Of a stretch of 64,000 nucleotides of DNA, positions 36,898 through 44,489 are shown piece after piece. Position 1 is the stretch's first letter, and each line of letters opens with the position of its first letter. The position numbers were made by a program, and so were the translations under genes. This stretch comes from WHSW01 sp963705955 (GTDB taxonomy: Bacteria; Actinomycetota; Thermoleophilia; Solirubrobacterales; 70-9): NCBI GenBank assembly GCA_963705955.1, contig CAVPLH010000007.1:62001-126000 (forward strand). Reading direction: 5' to 3'. The notes below the pieces were generated by a model. The model was not told the origin of the DNA, ran no database searches, and worked only from the letters and a program-made list of their open reading frames with translations.

Positions 36898-37098
36898 ATG
36901 GCTCGAGTGCCCGCAATCGCCGACGACGGTCCGCTGGCGGGCGACCCGAACCTCACCGTCATGGAGTACCCCGACGGCACCTACGAGAGCCCGGTGGGGT
37001 GGCGGCACAAGTCCGGCAAGGTTCACCTCTACGAGCACCGGGGCGAGCGAGCAGCGACGCCCCCCGGCGTCCCTCTCTACAGGCACGTCCGCAAGTAG
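36898..37098 (+). CDS. Small hypothetical protein
   Basis: 66 residues (ARVPAIADDGPLAGDPNLTV at the start, ending YRHVRK) with several short beta-like stretches: NLTVMEYPDGTYES and GKVHLYEHRGE. Codon third positions are GC-rich, as in real genes of this genome. ATG at 36898 or 36871 could start it; the latter has GGAG only one base away. No family is recognised. It is the first of several small orphan genes after the tRNA. Confidence 0.45.
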   Translation: MARVPAIADDGPLAGDPNLTVMEYPDGTYESPVGWRHKSGKVHLYEHRGERAATPPGVPLYRHVRK

Positions 37099-37173
37099 AG
37101 CGGTCGTTCCTCCACTCTTCTCGAGGTCTCTGCATCGCCCAGGCAAGAGCCGAGAGACAAGCTCGACCGCTCT
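37097..37173. repeat. Widely spaced 10-bp inverted repeat
   Basis: AGAGCGGTCG (37097-37106) and CGACCGCTCT (37164-37173) are exact reverse complements, 57 bases apart, just after the stop of the small hypothetical gene. The rest of 37099-37294 has no convincing gene. Confidence 0.4.
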
Positions 37174-37294
37174 GGCCCGGAATCTACCCCGATCAGGTTT
37201 CCAAGGGGTCTCGGCTTCGGCTGGAGGCGTTGACGCCGCTCAGGGTCGACTCGGCCCCCGGGACGCCGAGGGCTCGCCGGAATGAGAAGAGAGG

Positions 37295-37654
37295 TCAACC
37301 ATGACCGCTGCGCGCCCCGGCAGCCACCGCGGCTGAACCGATCAGGACCTCGAGCAGATCGCCGACATCTCGCTCCTGGACGAGTGGATGGCGCAGTGGA
37401 AGCTCGGGCACGATCTGGTAGCGGTTGCGCCGGCCCGTGCGTTGGCGCAGCACGTAGCCGTCTGCGACCAGCTCGGAGAGGATCCGGTGCGTGGCGCGCT
37501 CCGTGATCCCGACGGCGGCGGCAATGTCGCGCAGCCGGACGCCCGGGTCGCGGGCGACACAGATCAGGACGTGGGCGTGGTTGGTCAGAAAGTCCCAGCC
37601 GGCCGCGGCGGCCGAGCTTGGACTCTGCTGCTGATCTCTGGAAAGAGAATTCAT
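37295..37654 (-). CDS. Winged-helix (MarR-like) transcriptional regulator
   Basis: 119 residues. The DNA-binding domain HVLICVARDPGVRLRDIAAAV, then GITERATHRILSELVADGYV is a winged helix with the recognition helix in TERATHRILSELV, and the wing TGRRNRYQIVPEL. The form is common in actinobacteria as an isolated short regulator. ATTCATGAAT, a perfect palindrome, spans its own start codon, so it may repress itself. It is divergent from the tandem-module gene, which may be its target. Confidence 0.75.
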   Translation of the reverse strand: MNSLSRDQQQSPSSAAAAGWDFLTNHAHVLICVARDPGVRLRDIAAAVGITERATHRILSELVADGYVLRQRTGRRNRYQIVPELPLRHPLVQERDVGDLLEVLIGSAAVAAGARSGHG

Positions 37655-37658
37655 GAAT
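37649..37658. promoter_or_regulatory. Palindrome ATTCATGAAT over the regulator's start codon
   Basis: A perfect 10-bp palindrome (14 bp with one mismatch, GAATTCATGAATCC) that includes the ATG of the winged-helix gene. It lies about 80 bases upstream of the divergent gene. Confidence 0.4.
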
Positions 37659-37735
37659 CCATGTTACACTCTCTGTCTACCAGTGATCTCGCCGCTTCAT
37701 TCCGTCCCGGCGAGACCGCTGGGAAGGGAAAGCCA

Positions 37736-38245
37736 ATGAGCATCTTCAGCGCCCGGCGTGAGCGACCCTCTGGCGATCATGCGTCCGCCCGATCGAAATC
37801 GACCCCCGACGAACAGGGCGATCCGCCCGCGACGGATCGGCTCCCGTTTGCCGGCTATGACCGTCTCGGCGACAGGCAAGTACTCGACGCGCTCCGCGAT
37901 CACTCACAGCTGGAGCTCGAGGCCGTCGAGAGCTATGAGCGGTCCCACAAGAGCCGGGAGCGCGTGCTCAACAAGCTCCGCTACATGCGGGGATCCGAGC
38001 CGCTCCCGGGCTACGACACGCTAAGCGTCGAGCAAATCGAGACCGCGCTTGAGAGCGCCGACCTGGCGACGATCAAGAAGGTCCGCATCTACGAGCGGAA
38101 GTTCGCCGACCGCCCCGGTGTCTTGGACGAGGCGCTCCGCGTCTACCACCGCGGGCAGGCCACGCAACCGCCGGTGGCCGCCGTTGCCTATCAGCCGAAC
38201 GGCGGAACCAGCAGCGGATCAGCCCAACGTCTGGCGGACCCGTGA
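37736..38245 (+). CDS. Protein with two tandem 'GYD-L-YE-R-VL' modules
   Basis: 169 residues. After a disordered start come two homologous modules of about 50 residues: GYDRLGDRQVLDALRDHSQL...SYERSHKSRERVLNKLRY and GYDTLSVEQIETALESADLA...IYERKFADRPGVLDEALR. They align at GYD-x-L, V, AL, YER and R-x-x-VL. The same short helical module occurs in actinobacterial lipid-droplet and membrane-associated proteins as a short tail; here it is duplicated. Function unknown. The ATG follows GGGAAGGGA. It may form an operon with the next three genes. Confidence 0.6.
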   Translation: MSIFSARRERPSGDHASARSKSTPDEQGDPPATDRLPFAGYDRLGDRQVLDALRDHSQLELEAVESYERSHKSRERVLNKLRYMRGSEPLPGYDTLSVEQIETALESADLATIKKVRIYERKFADRPGVLDEALRVYHRGQATQPPVAAVAYQPNGGTSSGSAQRLADP

Positions 38246-38258
38246 TAAGCGCGCGGCT

Positions 38259-38679
38259 ATGACTGGCTACCCGACCCTGTCCGCGGAGCTGACCAAATCG
38301 CTCACTTCGCTTTGGACACGCTACGCGGGCAAGCGGCCAACCAACCCCCGAACCGACATCCGCGGCAACGTCGTCACCTGCGTCTTCGTCGATGCCGTCG
38401 GCGACTTCGACCAGAGCATGATCGCGCCGCAGACTCGCGACACGGTCGGTGGCGTCGTCAAGCTCACCCCGGCGGCTTATGAACGGGAGGCGGTCGCAAC
38501 GGTTGCGAGGCTGACGCGCCAGCGCGTCGCCTCGTTCATCAGCAGCCACGACCGAGACACCGACGTCGCGACGGAGGTGTTCACCCTGGAGCCGTCCCTC
38601 GGCCGGGGAGCGCCCCGGGCTGAGCGGCGATTTCGGCGAGGCTTCCTTCATGTCCCACCGCGCCTGGGCGGGAACCTAG
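38259..38679 (+). CDS. DUF2294-family protein, probably frameshifted
   Basis: The N-terminal 110 residues match DUF2294: LTKSLTSLWTRYAGKRPTNP, GNVVTCVFVDAVGDFDQSM and VARLTRQRVASFISSHDRD, ending VFTLEP. After EPS the frame changes to poor codon usage. With one base removed near 38.59 kb the reading continues with GC-rich third positions to a TAG at 38677 (ending FMSHRAWAGT), and 421 bases is 3n+1. The uncorrected frame would run on to 38801, through the next gene. DUF2294 function is unknown; homologues occur near gas-vesicle or stress genes. Confidence 0.65.
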
Positions 38680-38688
38680 CGGTGGAGC

Positions 38689-38905
38689 GTGGTAGGCCAG
38701 GTCGGGCGAGAACATCCGCCTCATCGAACTCGACGCGAAGGCGCGGTATGCCCACTGGCGTTACTGGCTCTACCGGGCGAAGGCGAACGGTCCGCGATTG
38801 ACCGCTGCACGGCGCCTGCCACGATTGAAGTTGGCCGAAAGCCGGCTTCACCGGGCGAAGGCCGAATGGGACCCGCTCGCTGCGGACGGGACAATCCCGG
38901 GTTGA
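38689..38905 (+). CDS. Small ARY-RY-LYRAKA family protein (copy 1), frameshifted
   Basis: The core IRLIELDAKARYAHWRYWLY, then RAKANGPRLTAARRLPRLKL matches two other genes in this window (42758-43012 and 57937-58167). The core frame has no start codon, but GTG at 38689 (VGQVGRE) joins it after removal of one base near 38.713 kb, giving about 71 residues, the size of its relatives. The family is helical, rich in Arg/Tyr, without membrane segment. Function unknown. It ends one base before the RodZ-like gene. Confidence 0.55.
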
Positions 38906-38906
38906 G

Positions 38907-39674
38907 ATGGCGCCCGAGATCGGGCAGGCATTGCGTGAGGCTCGCATCCTTCGCGGGATCGAGCTAAGCCGGGTCGAGCAGGTGACCAAGATCCGTACCA
39001 AGTACCTGTGCGCGATGGAGGAGGATCAGTGGGAGCTGCTTCCGGGGCCAGCCTACGCCCGCGGCTTTCTCTCGACCTACGCGCGGTTCCTGGAGCTGGA
39101 CGAGAAGGCTCTCGTCGCGAAATACAGGCGCCGCTGCGAGCGAGTCGAGAAAATGGAGCCGGTACCGGGGGAGATGCTGCCCAAACGTGGCGTCGTCCGG
39201 AGACCTTCGATCAGGCCGGGCGCCGTCGCGACGGGCCTCATCGCCGCCGCGGTGGTCGGCCTGGTGCTCGGCGTCGGCCTGCCGGGCGGCTCAGGGGACA
39301 GCGGCGAGGGGACGGGCCAAGCCCCGAGTCCGAAACACGGCAGCGGTTCGCCCGCCACGACCTCCGTCACCGAACCGCTCGTCGCGCAGCCCGCCCGGAG
39401 CTCACTGCAGCTGCGCTCTACAGGGACCGTTTGGGTGTGCCTGATCGGCGACCGCGGCCGCACGTTGGTAGACGGCGAAACGCTCACCGCCGACGAGGTG
39501 CGGGGGCCGTTTGAGGCCCGTGCGTTCACGGTCACCTTCGGCAACGGCTCCGTGCAGATGGAGGTCGACGGCAAGCCGGTAGGCGTCCCCGAGGTCGCCA
39601 ACCCCCTCGGCTACCGGATCACGTCGCGTGCTGTCAGCGAGCTGAACCCGTCCTCGCGGCCGACGTGCATCTGA
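38907..39674 (+). CDS. RodZ-like helix-turn-helix membrane protein
   Basis: 255 residues. The N-terminal HTH_25 domain is IGQALREARILRGIELSRVE, followed by GPAYARGFLSTYARFLELD, as in RodZ. One transmembrane helix at about residues 108-128 (VATGLIAAAVVGLVLGVGLP). After a Ser/Gly linker, the C-terminal DUF4115-like beta domain: VWVCLIGDRGRTLVDGETL and FTVTFGNGSVQMEVDGKPV. RodZ links MreB to the envelope in rods; actinobacterial members without MreB probably serve cell-shape or surface roles. No mre gene is in the window. Confidence 0.78.
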   Translation: MAPEIGQALREARILRGIELSRVEQVTKIRTKYLCAMEEDQWELLPGPAYARGFLSTYARFLELDEKALVAKYRRRCERVEKMEPVPGEMLPKRGVVRRPSIRPGAVATGLIAAAVVGLVLGVGLPGGSGDSGEGTGQAPSPKHGSGSPATTSVTEPLVAQPARSSLQLRSTGTVWVCLIGDRGRTLVDGETLTADEVRGPFEARAFTVTFGNGSVQMEVDGKPVGVPEVANPLGYRITSRAVSELNPSSRPTCI

Positions 39675-39743
39675 GGGACATCGCGGTGAGTTTGCCTGAG
39701 CCGAGCAGCTGCGCGGCGCCGGACCGCACCGCGGCTGATCGCC

Positions 39744-39947
39744 TCAAGCCTTCTGGACGTTCGCTGCGCGCGGTCCCTTGTCGCTGTCCTCGGTCTCGAA
39801 GCTGACCTTGTCGCCCTCGTCGAGGGAGCGGAAGCCTTGACCGTTGATTGCGCTCTGGTGGACGAAGAGATCCTTGGAGCCGTCATCGGGGGTGATGAAG
39901 CCAAAACCCTTGTCCGGGTTGAACCACTTGACCGTTCCGGTTGGCAT
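39744..39947 (-). CDS. Cold-shock protein (CspA family)
   Basis: 67 residues, a single OB-fold. RNP1 is KGFGFI (in GTVKWFNPDKGFGFITPDDG) and RNP2 DLFVHQSAI. It binds single-stranded RNA and melts hairpins, acting as an RNA chaperone. GGAGG lies eight bases before the ATG. A leader of at least 100 bases without another gene precedes it, which would fit cold-shock leader regulation. Convergent with the RodZ-like gene. Confidence 0.95.
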   Translation of the reverse strand: MPTGTVKWFNPDKGFGFITPDDGSKDLFVHQSAINGQGFRSLDEGDKVSFETEDSDKGPRAANVQKA

Positions 39948-40181
39948 TTGTGTCCTCCGTGGGGATGTGCAGCGAACCACGCGTTCGAAACCGAGAACGA
40001 GGAAGCGCTGGCACGATTGCTGGACGCAGTTCCAGTCATTTGCGCGCCGCACGGTAGCAACGAGCCGATTTGAATTCTCTAGCTGCTCGCATTGCGCTGG
40101 GGACGGGCCCGTGAAGCTGTCGCTGACCGAGATCGATCTCACCCTTTCGCCGGGAGGGCCAGCTGCGACGCCGCTAGCCTC

Positions 40182-41087
40182 GTGACCAACCAATCGAAGG
40201 GAGACCGCATCGCCGCCAACGCCGATCTGACGCCGGCACGACCGAACACCGGCTCTTCCGACGCGGAGGTCGCTCTCGGGAGCCTGTCCGTTGCGGATGA
40301 GCGTTTTGAGCTCCCGCCCGAACCGACCGTCGCCGAGCGTGAGGTGGCCGATCTGATCCAGATCGAAACGGATCCCGAGACGGCCGCGTCCGTTCTGGAG
40401 CGCGTGCCGTTCTGGTTTCACACATTCTCGCTCGACGCCTCGAGAGGGCTTTACACCCGGGGCGTGGCCCGCGACCATCGCTACCGGATCCCGGCCCTGC
40501 CCGACGACTTCAGCGGGCTGAGCGTGCTCGACATCGGCACCTTCGACGGCTTCTACGCGTTTCTCGCCGAGGCTCGCGGCGCGGGAAGGGTCGTCGCGAT
40601 CGACAACGAGCAGTACAGGGAGTGGGTCAGCTCGCGCTGGGGCGTCGAGCTCGAGGGTGGCGAGGGGTTCGCGGCGATCCGGGAGCTACTCGACTCCGAA
40701 GTCGAGTACCACCACCTCGACGCATTCGATCTCGACGAGCTCGACGAGACGTTCGACCTCGTCCTCTGCTTCGGGATCCTGCACCGGGTGGAGGATCCGC
40801 TGGGGCTGTTGAAGATCCTTCGGCGCCGCCTGGCGGGCGGCGGGCGGGTGCTGCTCGAGACCCTTGGGACGGCCGATCGCGCCCTCGACTCCTCGGCGGC
40901 TGTTGACGTCCTCGAGCCGGGAGAGGTCTATGCCCACGATGACTTCGTCTACTGGGGATTCACCCCCGGCGCTCTGGGCGCGTTGGCTCGCCACGCGGGC
41001 TTCGAGGGCTTCGAGTTGATCGACGCACCCGTGATCGACGGCCATCGGCGGGTGATCGGCGTCCTTCGCTCCGGTCCGCTCGACTGA
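40182..41087 (+). CDS. SAM-dependent methyltransferase (CmoB-like/DUF1698 type)
   Basis: 301 residues. Motif I is LSVLDIGTFDGFYAFLAEARG, with an acidic AIDNEQYREW after the second strand and FDLVLCFGILHRVEDPLGLL as motif II/III. HTFSLDASRGLYTRGVARDH before the Rossmann domain and the GTFDGF variant resemble the tRNA-wobble enzyme CmoB and related small-molecule enzymes. GTG at 40182 (VTNQSKGDR) is a tentative start; no ribosome site is close, so the transcript may be leaderless. Divergent from cspA. Confidence 0.78.
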   Translation: MTNQSKGDRIAANADLTPARPNTGSSDAEVALGSLSVADERFELPPEPTVAEREVADLIQIETDPETAASVLERVPFWFHTFSLDASRGLYTRGVARDHRYRIPALPDDFSGLSVLDIGTFDGFYAFLAEARGAGRVVAIDNEQYREWVSSRWGVELEGGEGFAAIRELLDSEVEYHHLDAFDLDELDETFDLVLCFGILHRVEDPLGLLKILRRRLAGGGRVLLETLGTADRALDSSAAVDVLEPGEVYAHDDFVYWGFTPGALGALARHAGFEGFELIDAPVIDGHRRVIGVLRSGPLD

Positions 41088-41263
41088 GCGCGGGCCGGCC
41101 TGGCGGCTCGGTTCACGGGACCGAAACACCTGCTTTGCAGGGTCTTAACAGCTTTGGGTTCGCCGTTTCGGCCTCGGCAACTTCAATGTCTGGTTCGCTG
41201 CTCAGGAGGACCACATTTTTGGGCAAGACCCGCCTCAAAGCGCGGCCTACCGGCGAATCGAGG

Positions 41264-41848
41264 CTAGTGGTGCTCGATCACCCGGTCGACGATGCTGTAC
41301 GCCTTGGCCTCTTCGGCACTCATGAAGTAGTCGCGCTCGGTGTCCTTGGCGACCTTGTCGAGCGGCTGGCCGGTGTGCTTGGCGATGATCTGATCGAGCC
41401 TGCCGCGGACGTCGATGATCTCCCTGGCGTGGATCTCGATGTCGGTCGCCCGGCCCTCGAACCCGCCGGAGAGCTGGTGGATGAGGATCTTCGAGTTCGG
41501 CAGCGCCATCCGCTTGCCGCTCGCGCCGCCCGCCAGCAGCAGCGCCCCCATGCTCATCGCCACCCCGACGCAGATCATCTGCACGTCGGGCTTTATGTAC
41601 TGCATCGTGTCGTAGATCGCCAGCCCGGCGTACACCGAGCCGCCCGGTGAGTTGACGTAGATCGAGATGTCCTTCTCGGGGTCGTCCGACTCGAGGTGGA
41701 TCAGCTGGGCAACGACGAGGTTGGCGATGTCCTCGCTGATCTCAGTGCCGAGGAAGATGATCCGCTCGTTGAGCAGCCGCGAGTAGATGTCGAAGGCGCG
41801 CTCGCCGCGCGAGGTCTGCTCGACCACCATCGGAACCAGGGGGCTCAT
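41264..41848 (-). CDS. clpP: ATP-dependent Clp protease proteolytic subunit
   Basis: 194 residues. The catalytic triad is Ser in VGVAMSMGALLLAGG, His in ILIHQLSGGFEGRATDIEIH and Asp in GQPLDKVAKDTERDYFM. GTEISEDIANLVVAQLIHLE and YVNSPGGSVYAGLAIYDTMQ are the standard core. It forms the tetradecameric barrel fed by ClpX/ClpC. It is isolated from tig/clpX, so it is probably an additional paralogue. The position in an accessory region supports that. Confidence 0.93.
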   Translation of the reverse strand: MSPLVPMVVEQTSRGERAFDIYSRLLNERIIFLGTEISEDIANLVVAQLIHLESDDPEKDISIYVNSPGGSVYAGLAIYDTMQYIKPDVQMICVGVAMSMGALLLAGGASGKRMALPNSKILIHQLSGGFEGRATDIEIHAREIIDVRGRLDQIIAKHTGQPLDKVAKDTERDYFMSAEEAKAYSIVDRVIEHH

Positions 41849-41975
41849 GGTGCGGCCAGTCTATTAACGCCCTTCGCCGCCGCCGGGAGCGACCGCGGAC
41901 TGCCGCTTAGGTGAGCTACTCATGACGTTGCTCCAGCTCAGCAAGCCGAGCTGCGGGCGCCCCTGTGCGTGTTGA

Positions 41976-42080
41976 GCTGGCCCTGCGGCCAACAATTCTG
42001 GCCTGAAGCTGCCGTACGCCGACATGTGATCAACGCGGCGAGGTAATTCGCTCTGAGGCAAACGGAATCGACCGCGGGGC
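41976..42080 (-). repeat. Dispersed 105-bp repeat, copy A
   Basis: On the minus strand it starts GCCCCGCGGTCGATTCCGTT and ends TTGGCCGCAGGGCCAGC. A second copy lies at 58667-58773 on the plus strand, with conserved segments TCGATTCCGTTTGCCTCAGAG, ACCTCGCCGCGTTGATC and TTGGCCGCAGGGCCAGC (each near-identical). No gene is convincing in 41849-42204 otherwise; the region seems to hold only this repeat. Confidence 0.6.
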
Positions 42081-42204
42081 AGTCGGTCGTCCGGCGGGCT
42101 ACGCGGGGAGGGTACGGCTCAGCCGGCCAGCGCACAGGGAGGCAGCTCGGACCGAAGCGCAGCCGAGGAGCCTCCTGCATCGCCTGACCGAGCGCCTGCT
42201 CCAT

Positions 42205-42318
42205 CTACCTGTCGATGTGGTCCGGCGAATCCAAGACCTCGATCACCATCAGCCCGCGATCGGTCTTCCCGACGACACGGGCGCGATCCTCGTCCGACCT
42301 CGATCGTCGTGAGCTCAC
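42205..42318 (-). CDS. Possible very small protein (37 residues)
   Basis: GTG overlapping the stop of the upstream small gene (GTGA), reading to TAG at 42205. The tail KTDRGLMVIEVLDSPDHIDR looks protein-like with biased codons. It could be the displaced C-terminus of a longer small protein. Only weak support. Confidence 0.25.
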   Translation of the reverse strand: MSSRRSRSDEDRARVVGKTDRGLMVIEVLDSPDHIDR

Positions 42319-42485
42319 CGACGGCCCTCGTGCTCGTCGGCGTCGTGAACTGCCCACCCGACGCGCTCGATCAGTTCGGCGGAACGGTGTTCGCTCTCCA
42401 GTTCCGCGGAGCCGATCCGCTCATCGAGCGTGATCGCCGCCTCACGCTCGGTACTTGAGTCGCTCATCACGATGATTCTCGGCAT
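42315..42485 (-). CDS. Small acidic protein (56 residues)
   Basis: Starts MPRIIVMSDSSTEREAAITL and ends HDADEHEGRR. The segment ITLDERIGSAELESEHRSAE, then LIERVGWAVHDAD resembles short actinobacterial proteins of unknown function. AAGGAAG lies ten bases upstream of the ATG, which supports translation. Third codon positions are GC-rich. No function is proposed. Confidence 0.55.
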   Translation of the reverse strand: MPRIIVMSDSSTEREAAITLDERIGSAELESEHRSAELIERVGWAVHDADEHEGRR

Positions 42486-42757
42486 GACCGTCTTCCTTTC
42501 CGGTGGATAGACCCCCTGGGGACCACCGGCCGGTCAAAGCTTGGATGGTGATTGAGGCTCTCGATCAGGTTAGCTGCTTAGCGCCCCTCGGCTTCGCAGC
42601 TGCAACGGCAGGGGGGTCCAGTTCGTGGCGAGCTCGACGGCGTGCGACCTTCCAGAACGGTTGCGCCTTCGCGCTACTCTAGGAAGAGCCCGCCGGGATC
42701 GCTGCGTCTCCTGCCCTCCGAGCAACCGCTTAAGAGGAGGCGAGGAAGACATAAGGC

Positions 42758-43012
42758 ATGACTCCATCCCGGCGAGACACCAATGTCCCCACGACCGGCC
42801 TTCGCGCCGCTTCGAGAGCGGAGAGTCCGACCCCGGAATTGCTCCGGCTCCAGGCTGAGGCCCGGTATGCGAGTGAGCGTTACCGGCTTTACAAAGCGAG
42901 GGCGTACGGGGGGCGTCCAACCTCAGCGCCTCGTATGCGGGAGTTCGAGTCGTCCTGTAAACGGGCGGAGGCTCGACTCCGCCGAGCGAAGACCATCCCG
43001 GACAACAACTGA
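42758..43012 (+). CDS. Small ARY-RY-LYRAKA family protein (copy 2)
   Basis: 84 residues. The conserved core is LLRLQAEARYASERYRLYKA followed by RAYGGRPTSAPRMREFESSC, homologous to the genes at 38689 and 57937. GAGGAGGCGAGGAAG upstream of the ATG is a good ribosome site. The protein is helical and very basic. No function is known. Confidence 0.6.
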   Translation: MTPSRRDTNVPTTGLRAASRAESPTPELLRLQAEARYASERYRLYKARAYGGRPTSAPRMREFESSCKRAEARLRRAKTIPDNN

Positions 43013-43233
43013 ATGGCGCGACCGTCGCGGCAACCGCCGAGCTGACCGGGTTCACGCGCGCTGGTCTGCTGCCCACCCGTCGGCGATGCTCGTCGTGACT
43101 CCCGACTGACCCGCGCGTTCTCCCGGTGGGGTTCATGGCGTGGGCGTGCGGACCCCCAACGACGCTTTTCGAGGCCCTTGGCGAGGCGTCCGAAGCGGGC
43201 ACAAACCCTGCCCGATAGCGCGGCTTTTATCGA

Positions 43234-43316
43234 TGGGCGCGGCTGGTTTCGAACCAGCGACGCGGCGCACTCGGCGTCGCGAGGACCGACGCGCCAGCAC
43301 ACTGCTACCGATGCTC
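43234..43316 (-). other. tRNA-like remnant (T arm and acceptor end only)
   Basis: On the minus strand, GCTGG-TTCGAAA-CCAGC is a perfect T arm, followed by CGCGCCCA like an acceptor end and discriminator. Upstream, GCGTCG-GTCCTCG-CGACGC forms a stem with a 7-base loop, but no D arm and no matching 5' acceptor strand can be built, so it is not a complete tRNA. It may be a scar left when an element integrated at a tRNA gene. Confidence 0.35.
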
Positions 43317-43568
43317 CCACGTCACAGTGACGCTCACCCCGAGAGGGAGTCCGACCGAGATCGAGAACCCAGACGCGCCGGACTGCGCCGCGACTGATGC
43401 GGCGGCCCTTTGGAGGCGGGTAACGAGCTGACGGATGTGTTTGCCGTCGGGCTCGCCGACCATCTCGCGATTGATCGCCGCGACCGCTTCGGCCAGCGCC
43501 CCCATCGCCTCGCCGGGCTTGCCGTAGGAGCTGGATTCAACCGTTGAGAGGAGATCTTCGGCGTCCAC
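43305..43568 (-). CDS. Small hypothetical protein
   Basis: 87 residues with GTG start. AEDLLSTVESSSYGKPGEAM, then AEAVAAINREMVGEPDGKHI form helices; the C-terminus FSISVGLPLGVSVTVTWEHR is beta-like. Codon usage is normal for the genome. The 3' end runs up to the tRNA-like remnant. No family is recognised. Confidence 0.5.
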   Translation of the reverse strand: MDAEDLLSTVESSSYGKPGEAMGALAEAVAAINREMVGEPDGKHIRQLVTRLQRAAASVAAQSGASGFSISVGLPLGVSVTVTWEHR

Positions 43569-43620
43569 GCCGCAGAGACTATTCGTCGGGATCGCCGTCG
43601 CGTGGTTGCCAGACCGTAGG

Positions 43621-43985
43621 TCAGGGGTCGGCGACCGACCCCTGCATACTTGCCCGGTTCAAGGCATCGGACGCTCCGCCGGCGGCTCTGACCGGGGCAG
43701 GAATCAGGGCGGCGCCGGCGACCACCAGGCAGAAAGCGAGCATCCGGCCGATGATCTCCAGCGCTCCCGACCCGACCGGGTCGCGGAAGACGAGGATGCC
43801 GCCGAAGATCGCGGTGAGGTTGGCCGCCACCGAGGTCAGGGCGATGACCTCGACGCCCGGGCCGATCTGCAGGCCGCGAGCCGAGGCGTAGAAGGCCACC
43901 ACCGAGGCGATCAGCGCCGCCACGGTCCATGGGCTGATCAGCTCGAGCCCCCCGCTCGCGACGTCGTCGACCAGAAACTTGCCTT
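43621..43985 (-). pseudogene. 5'-truncated EamA/DMT transporter (C-terminal fragment)
   Basis: About 120 codons nearly identical in sequence to the C-terminal part of the intact transporter at 56925-57824: KFLVDDVASGGLELISPWTV, ASVVAFYASARGLQIGPGVE and DPVGSGALEIIGRMLAFCLV. Everything before KFL is missing and replaced by unrelated DNA. It cannot form a working carrier. It shows a duplication in which this copy later lost its 5' part. Confidence 0.8.
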
Positions 43986-44082
43986 TGGCCCGGGGTGTTG
44001 ACCGGCAGGTCTACGGTCGCCGCACCGCCGTGGATCGAATGTGAATAGGTGGGCGACCTCGGAGGTCTTGGCCATGCCGGGA

Positions 44083-44391
44083 TCAGGGCGTCGTAGCGGG
44101 CCCGGGGACGAACCTCGACCTCGGGTTCGGAGCGACGTGTCGCGCGCGATCGACGCTCCGCTTCCCTCCATCGCTGTGGTCCCCGGGACCGTGGGCTGCG
44201 AAGTAGCTCTGCGCCTGCGCCTGGTTGGCGAAGTCCGCGCAGTCCTTGTCGCGCTTTGAGGCACCAGCCCCACTTGCGCTACCGGCTGGCGCCAAGGCAA
44301 GCGCGCCGGCGGCGAAGCCAATGACGAGAAGTCCGAGACCTCGTGCACCGTTCAGCTGGGGTTCACTTCGCCTCGAATCGTTGCAACCCAT
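44083..44391 (-). CDS. Exported Excalibur-like protein, degenerate C-terminus
   Basis: 102 residues. A signal peptide (GLGLLVIGFAAGALALAPAG) precedes KDCADFANQAQAQSYFAAHGPGD, the first half of an Excalibur domain (shown here to illustrate the match up to GPGD). The expected continuation with the DxDxDG calcium loop and the second Cys is absent; instead the tail is basic and unrelated. It is either truncated by rearrangement or frameshifted. If expressed it would be a surface protein unable to bind calcium in the usual way. Confidence 0.5.
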   Translation of the reverse strand: MGCNDSRRSEPQLNGARGLGLLVIGFAAGALALAPAGSASGAGASKRDKDCADFANQAQAQSYFAAHGPGDHSDGGKRSVDRARHVAPNPRSRFVPGPATTP

Positions 44392-44489
44392 GCGCGCACC
44401 GAGTTCGTTTCACCGTCCGGGCCGATCCGGTCGAATTCGACCCGGCCGCCGCGAGGGCTTGCGCGGATGCCTGTCTGGCGAAGTGCCGT

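Noticed and set aside
43234..43316. A complete tRNA gene
   Set aside because: The T arm is perfect, but no D arm, no plausible anticodon loop and no pairing 5' acceptor strand can be built; listed only as a remnant.
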